DNA from: Terriglobia bacterium
GTDB taxonomy: Bacteria; Acidobacteriota; UBA6911
Direction of reading: 5' to 3'
DNA length: 64,000 nt
Assembly (NCBI GenBank): GCA_020072565.1
Contig: JAIQGI010000045.1
Location: forward strand, 1 to 64,000
Below, piece after piece: positions 51,701 through 61,195 of the stretch. A program made the translations under genes and the position numbers. The number at the start of each line of letters is the position of its first letter. Within the stretch, counting starts at the first letter, position 1. The notes beneath the pieces were generated by a model. That model did no database searches and had not been told where the DNA came from. It worked only from the letters and a program-made list of their open reading frames with translations.

Positions 51701-51808
51701 GCCCAACAAGGCGCTGCTGCAACAAGAGGTAGGTGAGCAAGAAAACTGGATCCGGGAACACAGGTTGGCTATAAAATGCTGCTTAGCTGGGGCCGAAGCC
51801 CCGAAGTT
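51701..51808. repeat. Half attC-like site joined to dispersed repeat copy B
   Basis: GCCCAACAAGGCGCTGCTG (51701 to 51719) looks like the left arm of an attC site for the protease cassette. Its right arm is absent because copy B of the dispersed repeat (51717 to 51808, equal to the second part of copy A) follows directly. Confidence 0.6.
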
Positions 51809-51963
51809 AACATGGCCCACGTATCGGAACCTGAAAGTGAGCACCCAGGAAAGCCGGAGGTCACCGACTCGGCAAGCTATTTTGACTATTCATCCATCAG
51901 GCAAATGTGATGAGTACTGTGTCCCCAGGCCTGACCTGGCGCCGCTCGGAACGAAGACCGCCA

Positions 51964-54327
51964 ATGGCGCATCTGTCAAGGTCGAAAGTCGGCAGATCGT
52001 TGACGTTGGCCATGTTGATTTGGGCGCTGGCTGCAACGCCCCAGGCCGCCAAGTCCCAATTTGCTCCCCCCGGCGCACGCCCTTGGTCTGACAATTCGCC
52101 TTTGGTCTCAAAGATCACGTTTTCGCGAGACGGCAAGTTGGGAGCTCTGGTTTACAGACATGGGGTTACAGTATTGGATCTTGAGAATTGGCGGGAGAAG
52201 TGCTTGATTCACGCAGAGGGGGTCACCGCACTCGCCTTCACCCACGACGGTGCCGAACTGGCAATCGCTGCGAAAGATGCCAATGCCAATTCACCGATCG
52301 GCGAGCCCTCTCGGTCTGTTGAGATTCAGATCGTTGATGTGCGCACTGGCGCCGTAAAGAAAAAAGTCCCAGACGTCAGAGTCACAAACGTCATGGAAAT
52401 GGCGTTCACGTCCGCGGGAACGTTGTTTGCAGTGGTAACAAACACTGACCCCGTTCTGGCCGGGCGGTACTATCTTCCCCAACTCGACGGATTGTTTCTC
52501 TGGGATGTGGTTGCCGGCAAACTGACTCCCCTGTTGACCGGAGACCAGGCGCCAACGGTCATGTATCGCCTCGCCGAGTTCACTCCCGACGGCGAAGCTT
52601 TCGTCTTGTCGCTTGGCAATGGACGCAAGGATGAGATCTGGATGTATTCTACCGCCGCCCCTTCCGTCGCTCACAAGATTGCAGGTTTGGCAGACTATTG
52701 GGGCTCTCCCTTCAGCATCGCAGCTCTGGCATTTTCCGACGACGGAAGGATGTTAGCATATTGCGCCAGTCAATTTGGTCGTGCTGGTCGCGGGATCGGT
52801 GCCGATGTAATTGGGATTTACGACCTTGCCAAGAGGAAGGATGTGCGAAGAATCCAAAACTTCCCAGCTAACGGGATGTCCCTCGTGTTTCTGGCCAATG
52901 GAAGGCTTGCGGCGATTCCCTCGATTCCATCGCAGGCACGGATGCAGTTGAGCGACTTTCCGTCCGCTATGCCAGCGCAGGGAATGCAGGCCCTCCGCGC
53001 TGTTACGATCTGGAACCCGGCGAACGGGAAAGTCGAGCAGAGAATGGATCTCCCGAGCGACACTACCGTAAACCTGCTCCTCCCGAAACAAAATGCTCTG
53101 GCCTCAATGGCCGGCGGCACGTGGTCATTTCGGGACCTGCAGTCTGCCGAAGTCAAGGCCAGCATCGCGGCTGCGGGTCCCCAGTGCCTTCCGGCCGGCG
53201 CTGCACTGCTGAACCAGGAAATGCAAAAGGCTCGGCAGTCGTTCAGCATACATAGAATCCTGGCCGTGTCATTCTTCCCCGGCGAGCCCGGCGTGCTTAT
53301 GGGCGTCAACGATGACGGCGTAGCCTATTTCTGGAACATGGCAACGGGAAATGAGCTGCGAAGGGACCGGTTTGCGTCTTTCGAAGACTGTATAGCCATA
53401 TCGGAGAACGGCCGGACTGTCGCCGTGGCCGGAGGGGATGGGAATTCGGTTTTTGCTTTGGAGGATAACGGCAGCCTGAGAAGGATTCCATCGACGGGCC
53501 TCGATCGTCGGGCAGGCGCCCTCGCGGCGTCACCGGGCGGAGAAATGCTGGCGTTCGGCGAAACGGATGGGACGATCGTCATCTGGGATGTGACAAAACG
53601 TGCGGTAGTCCGGCAATGGAAGGGCCACGGCGGGGCGGTGCGCTCACTGGCGTTTTCCCGCGATGGCACGATGTTGGCAAGCAGCGCAAATGACATGACG
53701 GTGAATTTATGGAGCGTGGGTACAGGCGCCTCGGTGCAATCCTTGGAGGCGCGCAAGAAGAAGGTAAATGCAGTGACCTTCGCGGCGGGCCCGAATGCGC
53801 TCCTTGCGAGTGGCGGGGATGACTCGAAAATCACTTTATGGGATGTGAAAAACCGAAAGAGCGTAAGAACGCTTGACGGGCATCAGGGTCCGGTACGCAG
53901 CATCTCCTTCTCGCCCGACGGCTCGATTCTCATCAGCGGGGCTGATGACGGCTTGATCGTGTGGGATGTCAAGACGGGCAAAAGGATCAAGGTCCTGTTG
54001 GGAAACTCGGCGGAATGGCCCGGAGGCCGCGGCGCAACGATAGGGAAGCCGGCGGTCCCCGGAGGCAATTACATCACCATCATGTCCATCCGTTTTTCGA
54101 CCGACGGCAAACTTGTTGCCTGCGGAGGGACCAACAACACGGCTATGGTCTGGGACACCAAAACCTGGGGAAAAAGGGTGTTCAAGCCAACGCTTCCAGC
54201 AGGCCCCGGCCGCCGGATGAAGCCTGAAGTTTCCTTGCCCGCCGGGCGCCATAGGGCATTCGGCGGCGACCTGCCGAGTGCACAATTATTGTGCTATACT
54301 TTTTATGTGCAAGGGAGGATCTCATGA
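51964..54327 (+). CDS. Exported WD40-repeat protein
   Basis: A 787-residue protein from ATG 51964, which gives a signal peptide (SLTLAMLIWALAATPQAAKS); the farther upstream ATG does not. The second half holds clear WD40 repeats: VRSLAFSRDGTMLASSANDM, VNAVTFAAGPNALLASGGDD, VRSISFSPDGSILISGADD, plus looser ones before. It would fold into one or two propellers outside the cytoplasm. The C-terminal 35 residues (after KPTLPAG) read through the upstream region of the next gene and look non-native, so the true end may have been changed. Function unknown. Confidence 0.8.
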   Translation: MAHLSRSKVGRSLTLAMLIWALAATPQAAKSQFAPPGARPWSDNSPLVSKITFSRDGKLGALVYRHGVTVLDLENWREKCLIHAEGVTALAFTHDGAELAIAAKDANANSPIGEPSRSVEIQIVDVRTGAVKKKVPDVRVTNVMEMAFTSAGTLFAVVTNTDPVLAGRYYLPQLDGLFLWDVVAGKLTPLLTGDQAPTVMYRLAEFTPDGEAFVLSLGNGRKDEIWMYSTAAPSVAHKIAGLADYWGSPFSIAALAFSDDGRMLAYCASQFGRAGRGIGADVIGIYDLAKRKDVRRIQNFPANGMSLVFLANGRLAAIPSIPSQARMQLSDFPSAMPAQGMQALRAVTIWNPANGKVEQRMDLPSDTTVNLLLPKQNALASMAGGTWSFRDLQSAEVKASIAAAGPQCLPAGAALLNQEMQKARQSFSIHRILAVSFFPGEPGVLMGVNDDGVAYFWNMATGNELRRDRFASFEDCIAISENGRTVAVAGGDGNSVFALEDNGSLRRIPSTGLDRRAGALAASPGGEMLAFGETDGTIVIWDVTKRAVVRQWKGHGGAVRSLAFSRDGTMLASSANDMTVNLWSVGTGASVQSLEARKKKVNAVTFAAGPNALLASGGDDSKITLWDVKNRKSVRTLDGHQGPVRSISFSPDGSILISGADDGLIVWDVKTGKRIKVLLGNSAEWPGGRGATIGKPAVPGGNYITIMSIRFSTDGKLVACGGTNNTAMVWDTKTWGKRVFKPTLPAGPGRRMKPEVSLPAGRHRAFGGDLPSAQLLCYTFYVQGRIS

Positions 54328-54554
54328 GCAAGAACGTCACATTGCGCCTGGATGATGCTGTCTTGCGCAAGGCAAGACACGCCGCGGTCGAACAGGACCA
54401 GTCCCTGTCGGAATGGGTGGCAGGTCTTGTCACCCGCGCCACCTCCGAAACGGATCGCAATCAGAGTGCCCGGGCCAGCGCTCTCCTTCGAATGCGCAAG
54501 GGCTTGCATCTGGGCGGCACGCCTCTATCGAGGGAAGATGCCCATGGGCGTTGA
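54324..54554 (+). CDS. Ribbon-helix-helix antitoxin of a VapBC-like pair
   Basis: A 76-residue protein from MSKNVTLRLDDAVLRKARHA, a typical short strand followed by helices, with WVAGLVTRATSE. AGGGAGG precedes the ATG. It overlaps the end of the WD40 gene by 4 bases and the PIN-domain toxin by 17. It should bind the toxin with its C-terminal end and repress the operon. Confidence 0.8.
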   Translation: MSKNVTLRLDDAVLRKARHAAVEQDQSLSEWVAGLVTRATSETDRNQSARASALLRMRKGLHLGGTPLSREDAHGR

Positions 54555-54963
54555 TCAGATCTTTGTCGACACCAACATCCTCGTGTACGCATACGACATC
54601 GACGCCGGCGAGAAACACCAAATCGCCAGGGACAAGATATCCGCCCTTTGGCACCGTGATCTCCTACCGAGCATCAGCGTCCAGGTTCTGCAGGAATTCT
54701 ATGTGAATCTCATCCGGAAGAAGATTGCCGCACCAGTTGCCCGTGAGACGGTGACCAACTACCTCGAGTGGGGTGTGATCGACAACGACCGTTTCCTCTT
54801 CATCGAAGGGCTCCGGTGGAAGGAGAAGTGGAACCTGTCTCATTGGGATGCTTTGATTCTTGCCGCGGCAAGGAAGGCCAAGGCGAAAGCGGTATGGAGC
54901 GAAGACCTGATCTCCGGCCACGAATACGATGGCATCGTGGTGGTAAACCCGCTGATTAAGTAG
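54538..54963 (+). CDS. PIN-domain ribonuclease toxin (VapC-like)
   Basis: A 141-residue protein. The PIN acidic residues are present: FVDTNILVYAYD (first Asp), VLQEFYVNLIR (Glu), WDALILAAA (Asp) and VWSEDLISG (Asp). It starts at ATG 54538, or at 54544 in the same frame, inside the antitoxin gene. Its expected activity is cleavage of RNA, held in check by the upstream protein. Confidence 0.88.
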   Translation: MPMGVDQIFVDTNILVYAYDIDAGEKHQIARDKISALWHRDLLPSISVQVLQEFYVNLIRKKIAAPVARETVTNYLEWGVIDNDRFLFIEGLRWKEKWNLSHWDALILAAARKAKAKAVWSEDLISGHEYDGIVVVNPLIK

Positions 54964-55051
54964 ATGACTACTGCTTTGAACAACCACGGTGGGGAGCGTG
55001 GCTGGACTCAGCTTTTGCTCAAGCCATGCAGCAGGCTCTGCAAGTTGAGGG

Positions 55052-55132
55052 TCTGCAAATAGGTGTGCGTGTGCTCAAATGACTGACCGGGGATGCTAAT
55101 CTGCCCTGCAACAAGAGGTAGGTGAGCCAGAA
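55052..55132. repeat. Dispersed repeat, copy C
   Basis: It equals the first 81 bases of copy A at 45657, with one difference. On the minus strand it follows directly the RES-domain fragment. Confidence 0.75.
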
Positions 55133-55256
55133 GTAGAGCGAGAGACTGATGCTCGGACGCGGAGCTGAGGCGGATCCCCGGGCTCGACCATCGGCCCCCA
55201 TACCGATACGCTCCTTCCCCGTCAAACGGCGCCCGGCCGTACCTCTTGCGAAGCAC
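55133..55256 (-). pseudogene. RES-domain toxin fragment
   Basis: The frame gives RYGRAPFDGEGAYRYGGRWS followed by SPGIRLSSASEHQSLALLLA. This is the opening of a RES domain (arginine in R-Y, G-x-GA-x-YGGRW, then a strand and helix), as in RES-Xre toxin-antitoxin toxins. The rest is missing and replaced by the dispersed repeat. No Xre partner is present. Confidence 0.6.
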
Positions 55257-55524
55257 CGGTGAGCCCGTCCCATATTTGTCGGAACCACACCTGATAGTTT
55301 TCGGTCGATATCACGCTTAATATGCGCGTTTCAACACTCGGCGTTCGGTACCCTCCCGGCTTTCGCTCCATCAGAATATATTCGATGTCGTTCTTGATGA
55401 CGGCGTTCGGCTCGTACGGCTTTCCGAGGAAGCTTGAACCGTTTTCGACTTCGTAGACTGCATTCGCTTGGTTGAAACTATTCCGGCATTCCGGTGGGAC
55501 TACGGAAACAGCTGAACTTCGCAC
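55250..55524 (-). pseudogene. Fragment of a site-specific DNA methyltransferase
   Basis: The frame reads SSFLGKPYEPNAVIKNDIEY, ILMERKPGGYRTPS, ILSVISTENYQVWFRQIWDG and LTGAS, which matches the mid-to-late part of DNA (N4/N6) methyltransferases of the beta class. The catalytic motifs (SPPY and the SAM-binding site) are not in this piece. It fuses at about 55250 to the RES fragment, and its 5' side ends in unrelated sequence. Confidence 0.6.
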
Positions 55525-55844
55525 GAGTTATGCCATCAGCGACAGTGACCGGTTTTGTTGTCCCGATTGTACTGAAACCTTTTGTGATCTTCGTAGTGGT
55601 GCGGCAAAAGAAAATCCTCAAGGCGTGATCCCAAACGAGTACAGCGCAGCGTGGTGATCATCCTGTGTAGCCACACAGGCCGGCGCGCGGAGACAGGGTG
55701 CCGCTTCTGCAAAATGAAGAATCCCAGTTCGATCTTGTATTTTGTAGATACGATACTCCACCTCGATCGGGTTATAGTCTTCACATGAACCGATTGGCGG
55801 CGCGGTCTAGGTAGTCACTGGACTGTGATCAGGATGAGGGAAAC

Positions 55845-58421
55845 ATGCGTGACGACCCGGCTCGCGAAAAGACTGGCTTCGGGCTCTACCTTTGCCTGGC
55901 GATTGTATTTGCGCTCGCACTGCTCGCGCAGGTCACATTCACGGTGGACGTAGTCCGCGATCTGGCGAACGATTATCCCCGAATCCCAATATCTCTCGGC
56001 CGCCCCTGGCCTACAATCACGGAGATTACTCCATCAGCCTCCGATGCCGGATTGCGCAAGGGCGATCGGGTGGTGACGATCGATGGCTTTGCGCCCTCGG
56101 GCTTGAAGGGTTTGCCCACATTAATTCGCAGCAAGAAACCGGGTGATGCGCTGACCATAGTCGTGGAGCGCGCCGGGGAAGTTTCGGAACATCGGGTAAT
56201 ACTCAAACCGATCGGGCAGGAGGGCTCGCATCTGGCCTTGCTCTACGCCGTCGTGGTCTGGATCGCACTTCCGTGGTTTTGCCTGACGGTGGGATTCTGG
56301 GTCGCCGCCGTTCGGATTTGCGATGCACGCGCCTGGATGGTGATGGGGATTCTGGTGGGCATGAGCCAACTGGCGCACTCCAACCTGCTCGATCCGCTCG
56401 GTTGGGGATCCTGGGGTGTGGTAACGGAAGCATTCAGCGAAATATCCAGTTATCTGTGGGCATTGTGCATGATGCTTTTCGGCATGTACTTCCCCGATCG
56501 CTGGCGATTCGATCAGCGATGGCCGTGGGTGAAATGGACGCTGACTGCCTCGACTGCCGCGCTCATGATTTGGAGTTCGATCACGACGATCGGGTACGGA
56601 GTGGCTTTCGCAGCGACAGACAACCTGCTCGGCTCCGTGACCTTGCCGGATTCGATCTCCTTCGTCGTGCTGATGGTAGTGATGTCGTTCTTCTTCATCG
56701 GGCTCAGGGACAAGTACCGGGATGCGTCACAGCCCCCAGACGCGCGCCGGCGGCTCCGAGTGCTCTACTTTGGCTGCAGCCTGGCGATGAGCCCGATGTT
56801 CGTGCTTTTCATCATCGACGCGGTCGTGTTTCGTCGGTCGCCGGGAAATACCGGTGGCACTTTGCTGGGCCTGGCGCTGGCATTCATGTTCCTGTTCCCG
56901 GTTACGCTGGCGTACGTCATCGTGGTGCAGCGTGCGCTCGATGTACGCGTGGTCATCCGGCAAGGCGTGCAGTACGCGCTCGCGCGGGGCGGAATCCGGA
57001 TCATCACTGCCTGCCTGATCATTGCGATCATCATCATTTCGATCAGCCTGATGGAAGGCCCGCACGTCTCGAGAATGCAGAAAGTGGGATTCCTCGGGTT
57101 CAGCATCGTGCTGGTGCTGAGGCTTCGCGATCTGGCCGAGCGTCTCCGGCGGTGGGTGGACCGCAAGTTTTTCCGCGAAGCCTACGACGCGGAGCGCATT
57201 CTGGGAGATTTGAGTGAACAGGTCCGGACCATCCTGGACAAGAATGCACTCATGGAAACCGTAACGCGGAAACTGGCGGAGTCGCTGCACGTGGAGCGCA
57301 TCCTGGTGATGCTGCAGGACGGACTGATTTTCCGCCCGGCGTATTCAGCCGGGTATGATGTCTTGCCTGAGATCGCCCTGCCATCGGATGCGGCGACAGT
57401 GGTCGAGATGCAGCGCACGCGCGAACCCGTTGCAGTCGACGGACGGAAAGGGGATCAAAGCGTAAGGGAACTGCAGCAGCTTGGGACGAAGCTCCTGTTG
57501 CCGCTGGCCACCAAGAAGGAATTGCTCGGCTTCATCAGCCTTGGGCCGAAGAAATCCGAAGAACCGTACTCGACCGGCGACAGGAACCTGCTGCGGACCG
57601 TGGCGGCTCAAACGGGTCTGGCACTGGAAAACAGCAGGCTTTCGGAGGCCATTGCTGCTGAAGTCACGCAGCGGGAATTGCTGAATCGAGAAATCGAGAT
57701 TGCGCGCGAGGTGCAGGAACGCCTGTTCCCGCAAAATCTGCCGGCGGTGGCTGCGCTGGAGTATTCCGGGCACTGCCGGCCTGCGCGCGGCGTCGGCGGC
57801 GATTACTACGATTTTCTGCCGCTTCCGGGCGGACGCCTCGGCCTGGTAATCGGAGATGTGTCGGGCAAAGGCGTGCCGGCCGCACTGCTGATGGCGAGCC
57901 TACAGGCATCGGTGCGCGGGCAGTCGCAGGCCGTGCGGCTCGACGGACATCCGGATCTGGCCGGGCTGATGGAAAATGTCAATCGGCTGGTGTTCGATGC
58001 TTCGCCCGCGAACCGATACGCTACTTTCTTTTACGCGCAGTTTGAACCGACCAGGCGCCGTCTGACATACACAAATGGCGGGCACAATGCCCCCATGCTG
58101 CTCCGCGACGAAAGACTGATCCGGCTGGAAACCGGCGGCCCGCCGGTGGGGCTGTTTGCCGCCTCCCGATATGAGCAAGGCGAAATCGAATTGATGACCG
58201 GCGACCTGCTGGTTCTCTATACCGATGGGGTCAGCGAAGCCGAGAATCCGCAGGAAGCGGAGTGGGGTGAAGAGGCGCTGCTGGCCACGGTCAGATCATG
58301 CTCCCGCTTGCCACCGAGTGAAATAATCGGCCACGTTCTGGATACTGCGGACAAATTCGCGGCGGGTGCACCGCAGCACGATGACATGACGCTGGTGGTG
58401 GCGCGCGTGCTGCCGGCGTGA
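55845..58421 (+). CDS. Membrane PDZ-GAF-SpoIIE (PP2C) phosphatase
   Basis: An 858-residue protein. One membrane helix (LYLCLAIVFALALLAQV) opens it, followed by a PDZ domain (about 50 to 120; ASDAGLRKGDRVVTIDG), a multi-helix membrane region (about 125 to 420), a GAF domain (about 440 to 600), and a SpoIIE/PP2C phosphatase (about 610 to 855). The phosphatase has VGGDYYDF (Asp 653), LVIGDVSGKGVPAALLM (Asp 671), YTDGVSEA and HDDMTLVV, all metal-binding residues present. It should dephosphorylate anti-anti-sigma factors in a partner-switching pathway in response to a membrane or periplasmic signal. No partner genes are adjacent. Confidence 0.92.
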   Translation: MRDDPAREKTGFGLYLCLAIVFALALLAQVTFTVDVVRDLANDYPRIPISLGRPWPTITEITPSASDAGLRKGDRVVTIDGFAPSGLKGLPTLIRSKKPGDALTIVVERAGEVSEHRVILKPIGQEGSHLALLYAVVVWIALPWFCLTVGFWVAAVRICDARAWMVMGILVGMSQLAHSNLLDPLGWGSWGVVTEAFSEISSYLWALCMMLFGMYFPDRWRFDQRWPWVKWTLTASTAALMIWSSITTIGYGVAFAATDNLLGSVTLPDSISFVVLMVVMSFFFIGLRDKYRDASQPPDARRRLRVLYFGCSLAMSPMFVLFIIDAVVFRRSPGNTGGTLLGLALAFMFLFPVTLAYVIVVQRALDVRVVIRQGVQYALARGGIRIITACLIIAIIIISISLMEGPHVSRMQKVGFLGFSIVLVLRLRDLAERLRRWVDRKFFREAYDAERILGDLSEQVRTILDKNALMETVTRKLAESLHVERILVMLQDGLIFRPAYSAGYDVLPEIALPSDAATVVEMQRTREPVAVDGRKGDQSVRELQQLGTKLLLPLATKKELLGFISLGPKKSEEPYSTGDRNLLRTVAAQTGLALENSRLSEAIAAEVTQRELLNREIEIAREVQERLFPQNLPAVAALEYSGHCRPARGVGGDYYDFLPLPGGRLGLVIGDVSGKGVPAALLMASLQASVRGQSQAVRLDGHPDLAGLMENVNRLVFDASPANRYATFFYAQFEPTRRRLTYTNGGHNAPMLLRDERLIRLETGGPPVGLFAASRYEQGEIELMTGDLLVLYTDGVSEAENPQEAEWGEEALLATVRSCSRLPPSEIIGHVLDTADKFAAGAPQHDDMTLVVARVLPA

Positions 58422-58700
58422 CGTTGAGTAAGTGAGACGCGACCGACTATTCAGTGTCAAAACCACGCCCTTTGGCCGCGCGATCCTGGAATCGCGGGCG
58501 TCCCATCCGACTCCCTGATCTAATTCCACGGTCGAAATTGAAAAGAATTGTCGCGGTAGACGTAAAGTCTGGCGAACGTGGGTCGCGGCTGCCAGACGCG
58601 ATCCCGGTGCCCATTAGCTGAAACAACCTACGAGAGGCACTTGAGTGCTATATCGCGACTGGCGCAGGGCGCCGGCGGCCCGACGGCGCCCACTTGTCTC
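58422..58700. other. Convergent intergenic region
   Basis: About 280 bases between the phosphatase and the GH127-type gene, which point toward each other. No perfect terminator was found. No gene is seen. Confidence 0.35.
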
Positions 58701-60575
58701 TTACCATATTCTGACAGGCAGGGATCGCTTGTCGAAATACATGAAATACGGGACGTCCTCTTCGATTGCATAGAACGGCCAGAACCTCGATGACACGCGG
58801 CTGCCCCAATAGTTCTCCTGCCTGCCGACTGTTTCGGGAGGAACGACCTGGAACACGCCGGGAATCTTGTCGGCAACGAGCCACGTCCCGAGATCAGCTT
58901 CGGCATCCGGCAGGTGAAATGCCGGTTCGTGGTAGTGCGCTTCGAAAGCCAGCACCACCGGGCCGCGCACGACCGCAACGCGATCTGGATGCTGTGGATC
59001 GATCGGCTGATACCGAGGCTGCAAGGGTATTTTGATTTCGACCCGGTCCCCGGATTTCCACGTCCGCTTGAACGAGGCCCAGTTCCCAGGCTTGCACGGA
59101 ACATTGGCATCGGAGCCGTTGACCTTCACCGATACATCGTGCGCCCATGCGGGGACACGGAACCTGAGGTCGAAGGCCGCTTCCCGCGCCATTTGCAGCG
59201 TGAGCGTCGACACTTCCGACTCCGGGTACTCGGTATCCTGCACCAACTTTATCTCACCCTCAGGACGAGTCCAGACAACCTCGGACGGGAAGAATAGGTT
59301 GACACAAATGCCGGCATCATCCTTGAAGTAGATCAAGTTGTGATAGTCGGCGAGCCCTTGAATCAGGGTGCCTGAACAGCACGTGAACTTGTCCCAGCGG
59401 TAGACCTTCATTCCACCGCCCAACCGGTAGTCGGAGTAGTAAAAGTTCTTGCCCCCCGCCGCCAGCGGGAGAGCCGCGCCGATGCCGTTGTACAGCAGCC
59501 TTTCAATCCAATCCCCGTATCGCGCTTCACCGGTGAATTGCATCAGGTAGCGGCTCAATTTGAACGCGGCCCAGGTGCCACAGATGGTCTCGAAGCTGTC
59601 GAACCGAAACTCGAGGGTCTTTCCAAGGCGCCCGTCCGGCACCATCAACCGTTCGTGCGGGCCGAATCCGCCGGTGGGGTAGCATTGAGTGTGCTGCAAA
59701 AAATCATAGGCGTTTTTGAGAATCTGCAGATAACGCGAATCTCCCGTCACGGCGTACGTCATGGCCGCGCTGCTGAACGTATTCACATGACTGTATGCGT
59801 GCAGCCCGAAAACACCGTCCGGTGAAGCGGTATTGGCGAACTTATCCCAGTAGGTGTGGTACAGCCAGACTTCGGCAAAGTCCTTGAACTTCGCGTTGCC
59901 CGAAATCTGGTAAGCGCGCCAGAGGTTTTCGGAGAGCGTGTACCATTCGGACGGATTCCCCATGTACGCGTTGGGCGTGGCGGGCGTGCGCGTGCGGTTG
60001 AACGTTTTGCTTGCCCAATCCGTCACGCTCTCGAGTAATGTCATGGCTTCCGGCCGTCCGCCGAACTCCTCCATGTCGACCAGCCCGCAGACGAGCTTTT
60101 CGAACGGATAGTGCTGCATGCCACAATTGCCGTCGGATTTTATCGTCTTTGCCCATTCGGTCATGAGGTACACGGCTTTGTCGTGCAGAGCCGCATCGCC
60201 GGTGGCCAGGCTCATCCGTGCCATGCCGCTCAGCCATTGACCGAAAACAGTGGCGCTGTTCGTCTGGCACCAGCTTGCGCGGCCCATCTTCGATGTCCAT
60301 TCGCTTCCGAGCGGTTTGCCAGGCGCGGGAAGCCCGGCAGCCGCCCTGAATCCCTGGAGAATGTCGTCGTTGGAGATGTTGAAATAGAAATCTCTAGCGG
60401 TTTGCACTTGAGATCGCCATCGGCTCTCGCGCAGCCGGACGCCGCGGTAATTGAACGGTTCGAGCTTGATTCGAGAACCCGCTGCCGATAATGGGGCCTG
60501 TCCTCTTGCTGCTTGTGCCAGAATCCACGCCCCTGCCGGAGCGCTCTTCAAAAAATCACGCCGCGCGATCTCCAT
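58701..60575 (-). CDS. GH127-type glycoside hydrolase (DUF1680, beta-L-arabinofuranosidase-like)
   Basis: A 624-residue protein with a twin-arginine leader (MEIARRDFLKSAPAGAWILA). The catalytic core has helical toroid features and the Cys pair in KFTCCSGTLIQGL near residue 390, with an upstream Glu and Cys in SFETICGTW. In the studied family the zinc is bound by one Glu and three Cys, and one of the paired Cys is the nucleophile. A C-terminal beta domain follows (DLRFRVPAWAHDVSVKVNG). Its substrate is probably beta-L-arabinofuranoside or a related plant sugar, but the family is broad. Confidence 0.85.
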   Translation of the reverse strand: MEIARRDFLKSAPAGAWILAQAARGQAPLSAAGSRIKLEPFNYRGVRLRESRWRSQVQTARDFYFNISNDDILQGFRAAAGLPAPGKPLGSEWTSKMGRASWCQTNSATVFGQWLSGMARMSLATGDAALHDKAVYLMTEWAKTIKSDGNCGMQHYPFEKLVCGLVDMEEFGGRPEAMTLLESVTDWASKTFNRTRTPATPNAYMGNPSEWYTLSENLWRAYQISGNAKFKDFAEVWLYHTYWDKFANTASPDGVFGLHAYSHVNTFSSAAMTYAVTGDSRYLQILKNAYDFLQHTQCYPTGGFGPHERLMVPDGRLGKTLEFRFDSFETICGTWAAFKLSRYLMQFTGEARYGDWIERLLYNGIGAALPLAAGGKNFYYSDYRLGGGMKVYRWDKFTCCSGTLIQGLADYHNLIYFKDDAGICVNLFFPSEVVWTRPEGEIKLVQDTEYPESEVSTLTLQMAREAAFDLRFRVPAWAHDVSVKVNGSDANVPCKPGNWASFKRTWKSGDRVEIKIPLQPRYQPIDPQHPDRVAVVRGPVVLAFEAHYHEPAFHLPDAEADLGTWLVADKIPGVFQVVPPETVGRQENYWGSRVSSRFWPFYAIEEDVPYFMYFDKRSLPVRIW

Positions 60576-61195
60576 TTCTCAACTCCTCCTTCAGAAGTGA
60601 TCAGCGTCGATATGCGGCTACATTATCCATGAATCAGGGCAGAATGGCAGACCTAGTTGTTCTCACCTGGCAAGCACGGCGTCCGGATGTGGACCATGCA
60701 GAACTCAGGAGTTATGCTTCAGCAGATTATCGCTCTCAAGCTTGCCGCAACGGCACGCTTGTCCTGATTCCGGAGCAGGTTCGGCTCTTCCTGATCCGGT
60801 GAGATTTAAAAGGTTTACGCTAAGTCATGGGTGACCGGATTGACACTCACGACAGATCTCATTCTTCGCGTCCACGCGATCGTAGCTTCGTTCAGGATTA
60901 CAAACAGCGGCGACTGGACGATACGGCGGATACGGAGAGCGATTCGCTTGAGTCCGTGTCGAAGCGCGAGCGACGCGGCAAGCGGCGTAAGTACCTGCGG
61001 GATATGTTCGCAGCAGTGGCTTCCTCTACTCGGAGGGAGTCGTCCGAGAATTCGGAGGGGGCGCGTTTCGGGCGCCGCGAAAGTCGAAATTGCTGCTCGA
61101 ATCTCCAGTTTCGAATTCACGTGGTGGTGAAAAGAACGGGATGATGATATTCTCCGGCCTGTCCGGTACAGCACTCTTTTGAGGAGGAATTCATA
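60576..61195. other. Divergent intergenic region
   Basis: About 620 bases between the minus-strand GH127-type gene and the plus-strand sortilin-like gene. It must hold both promoters. A plus-strand frame at 60827 (105 codons, highly charged, no hydrophobic core) lacks a ribosome binding site and resembles no family, so I do not call it. Confidence 0.4.

Larger units (their letters stand above)
54964..55844. other. Region of gene debris and one dispersed repeat
   Basis: About 880 bases between the toxin and the phosphatase gene with no intact gene. Contents in order: copy C of the dispersed repeat, a RES-domain fragment and a DNA methyltransferase fragment (both minus strand), then an unremarkable stretch to 55844 with a ribosome binding site (AGGGAAAC) for the next gene. 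Confidence 0.55.

Noticed and set aside
60827-61144. 105-codon plus-strand gene before the second sortilin-like gene
   Set aside because: Highly charged, no hydrophobic core, no ribosome binding site; it fits a divergent promoter region better.
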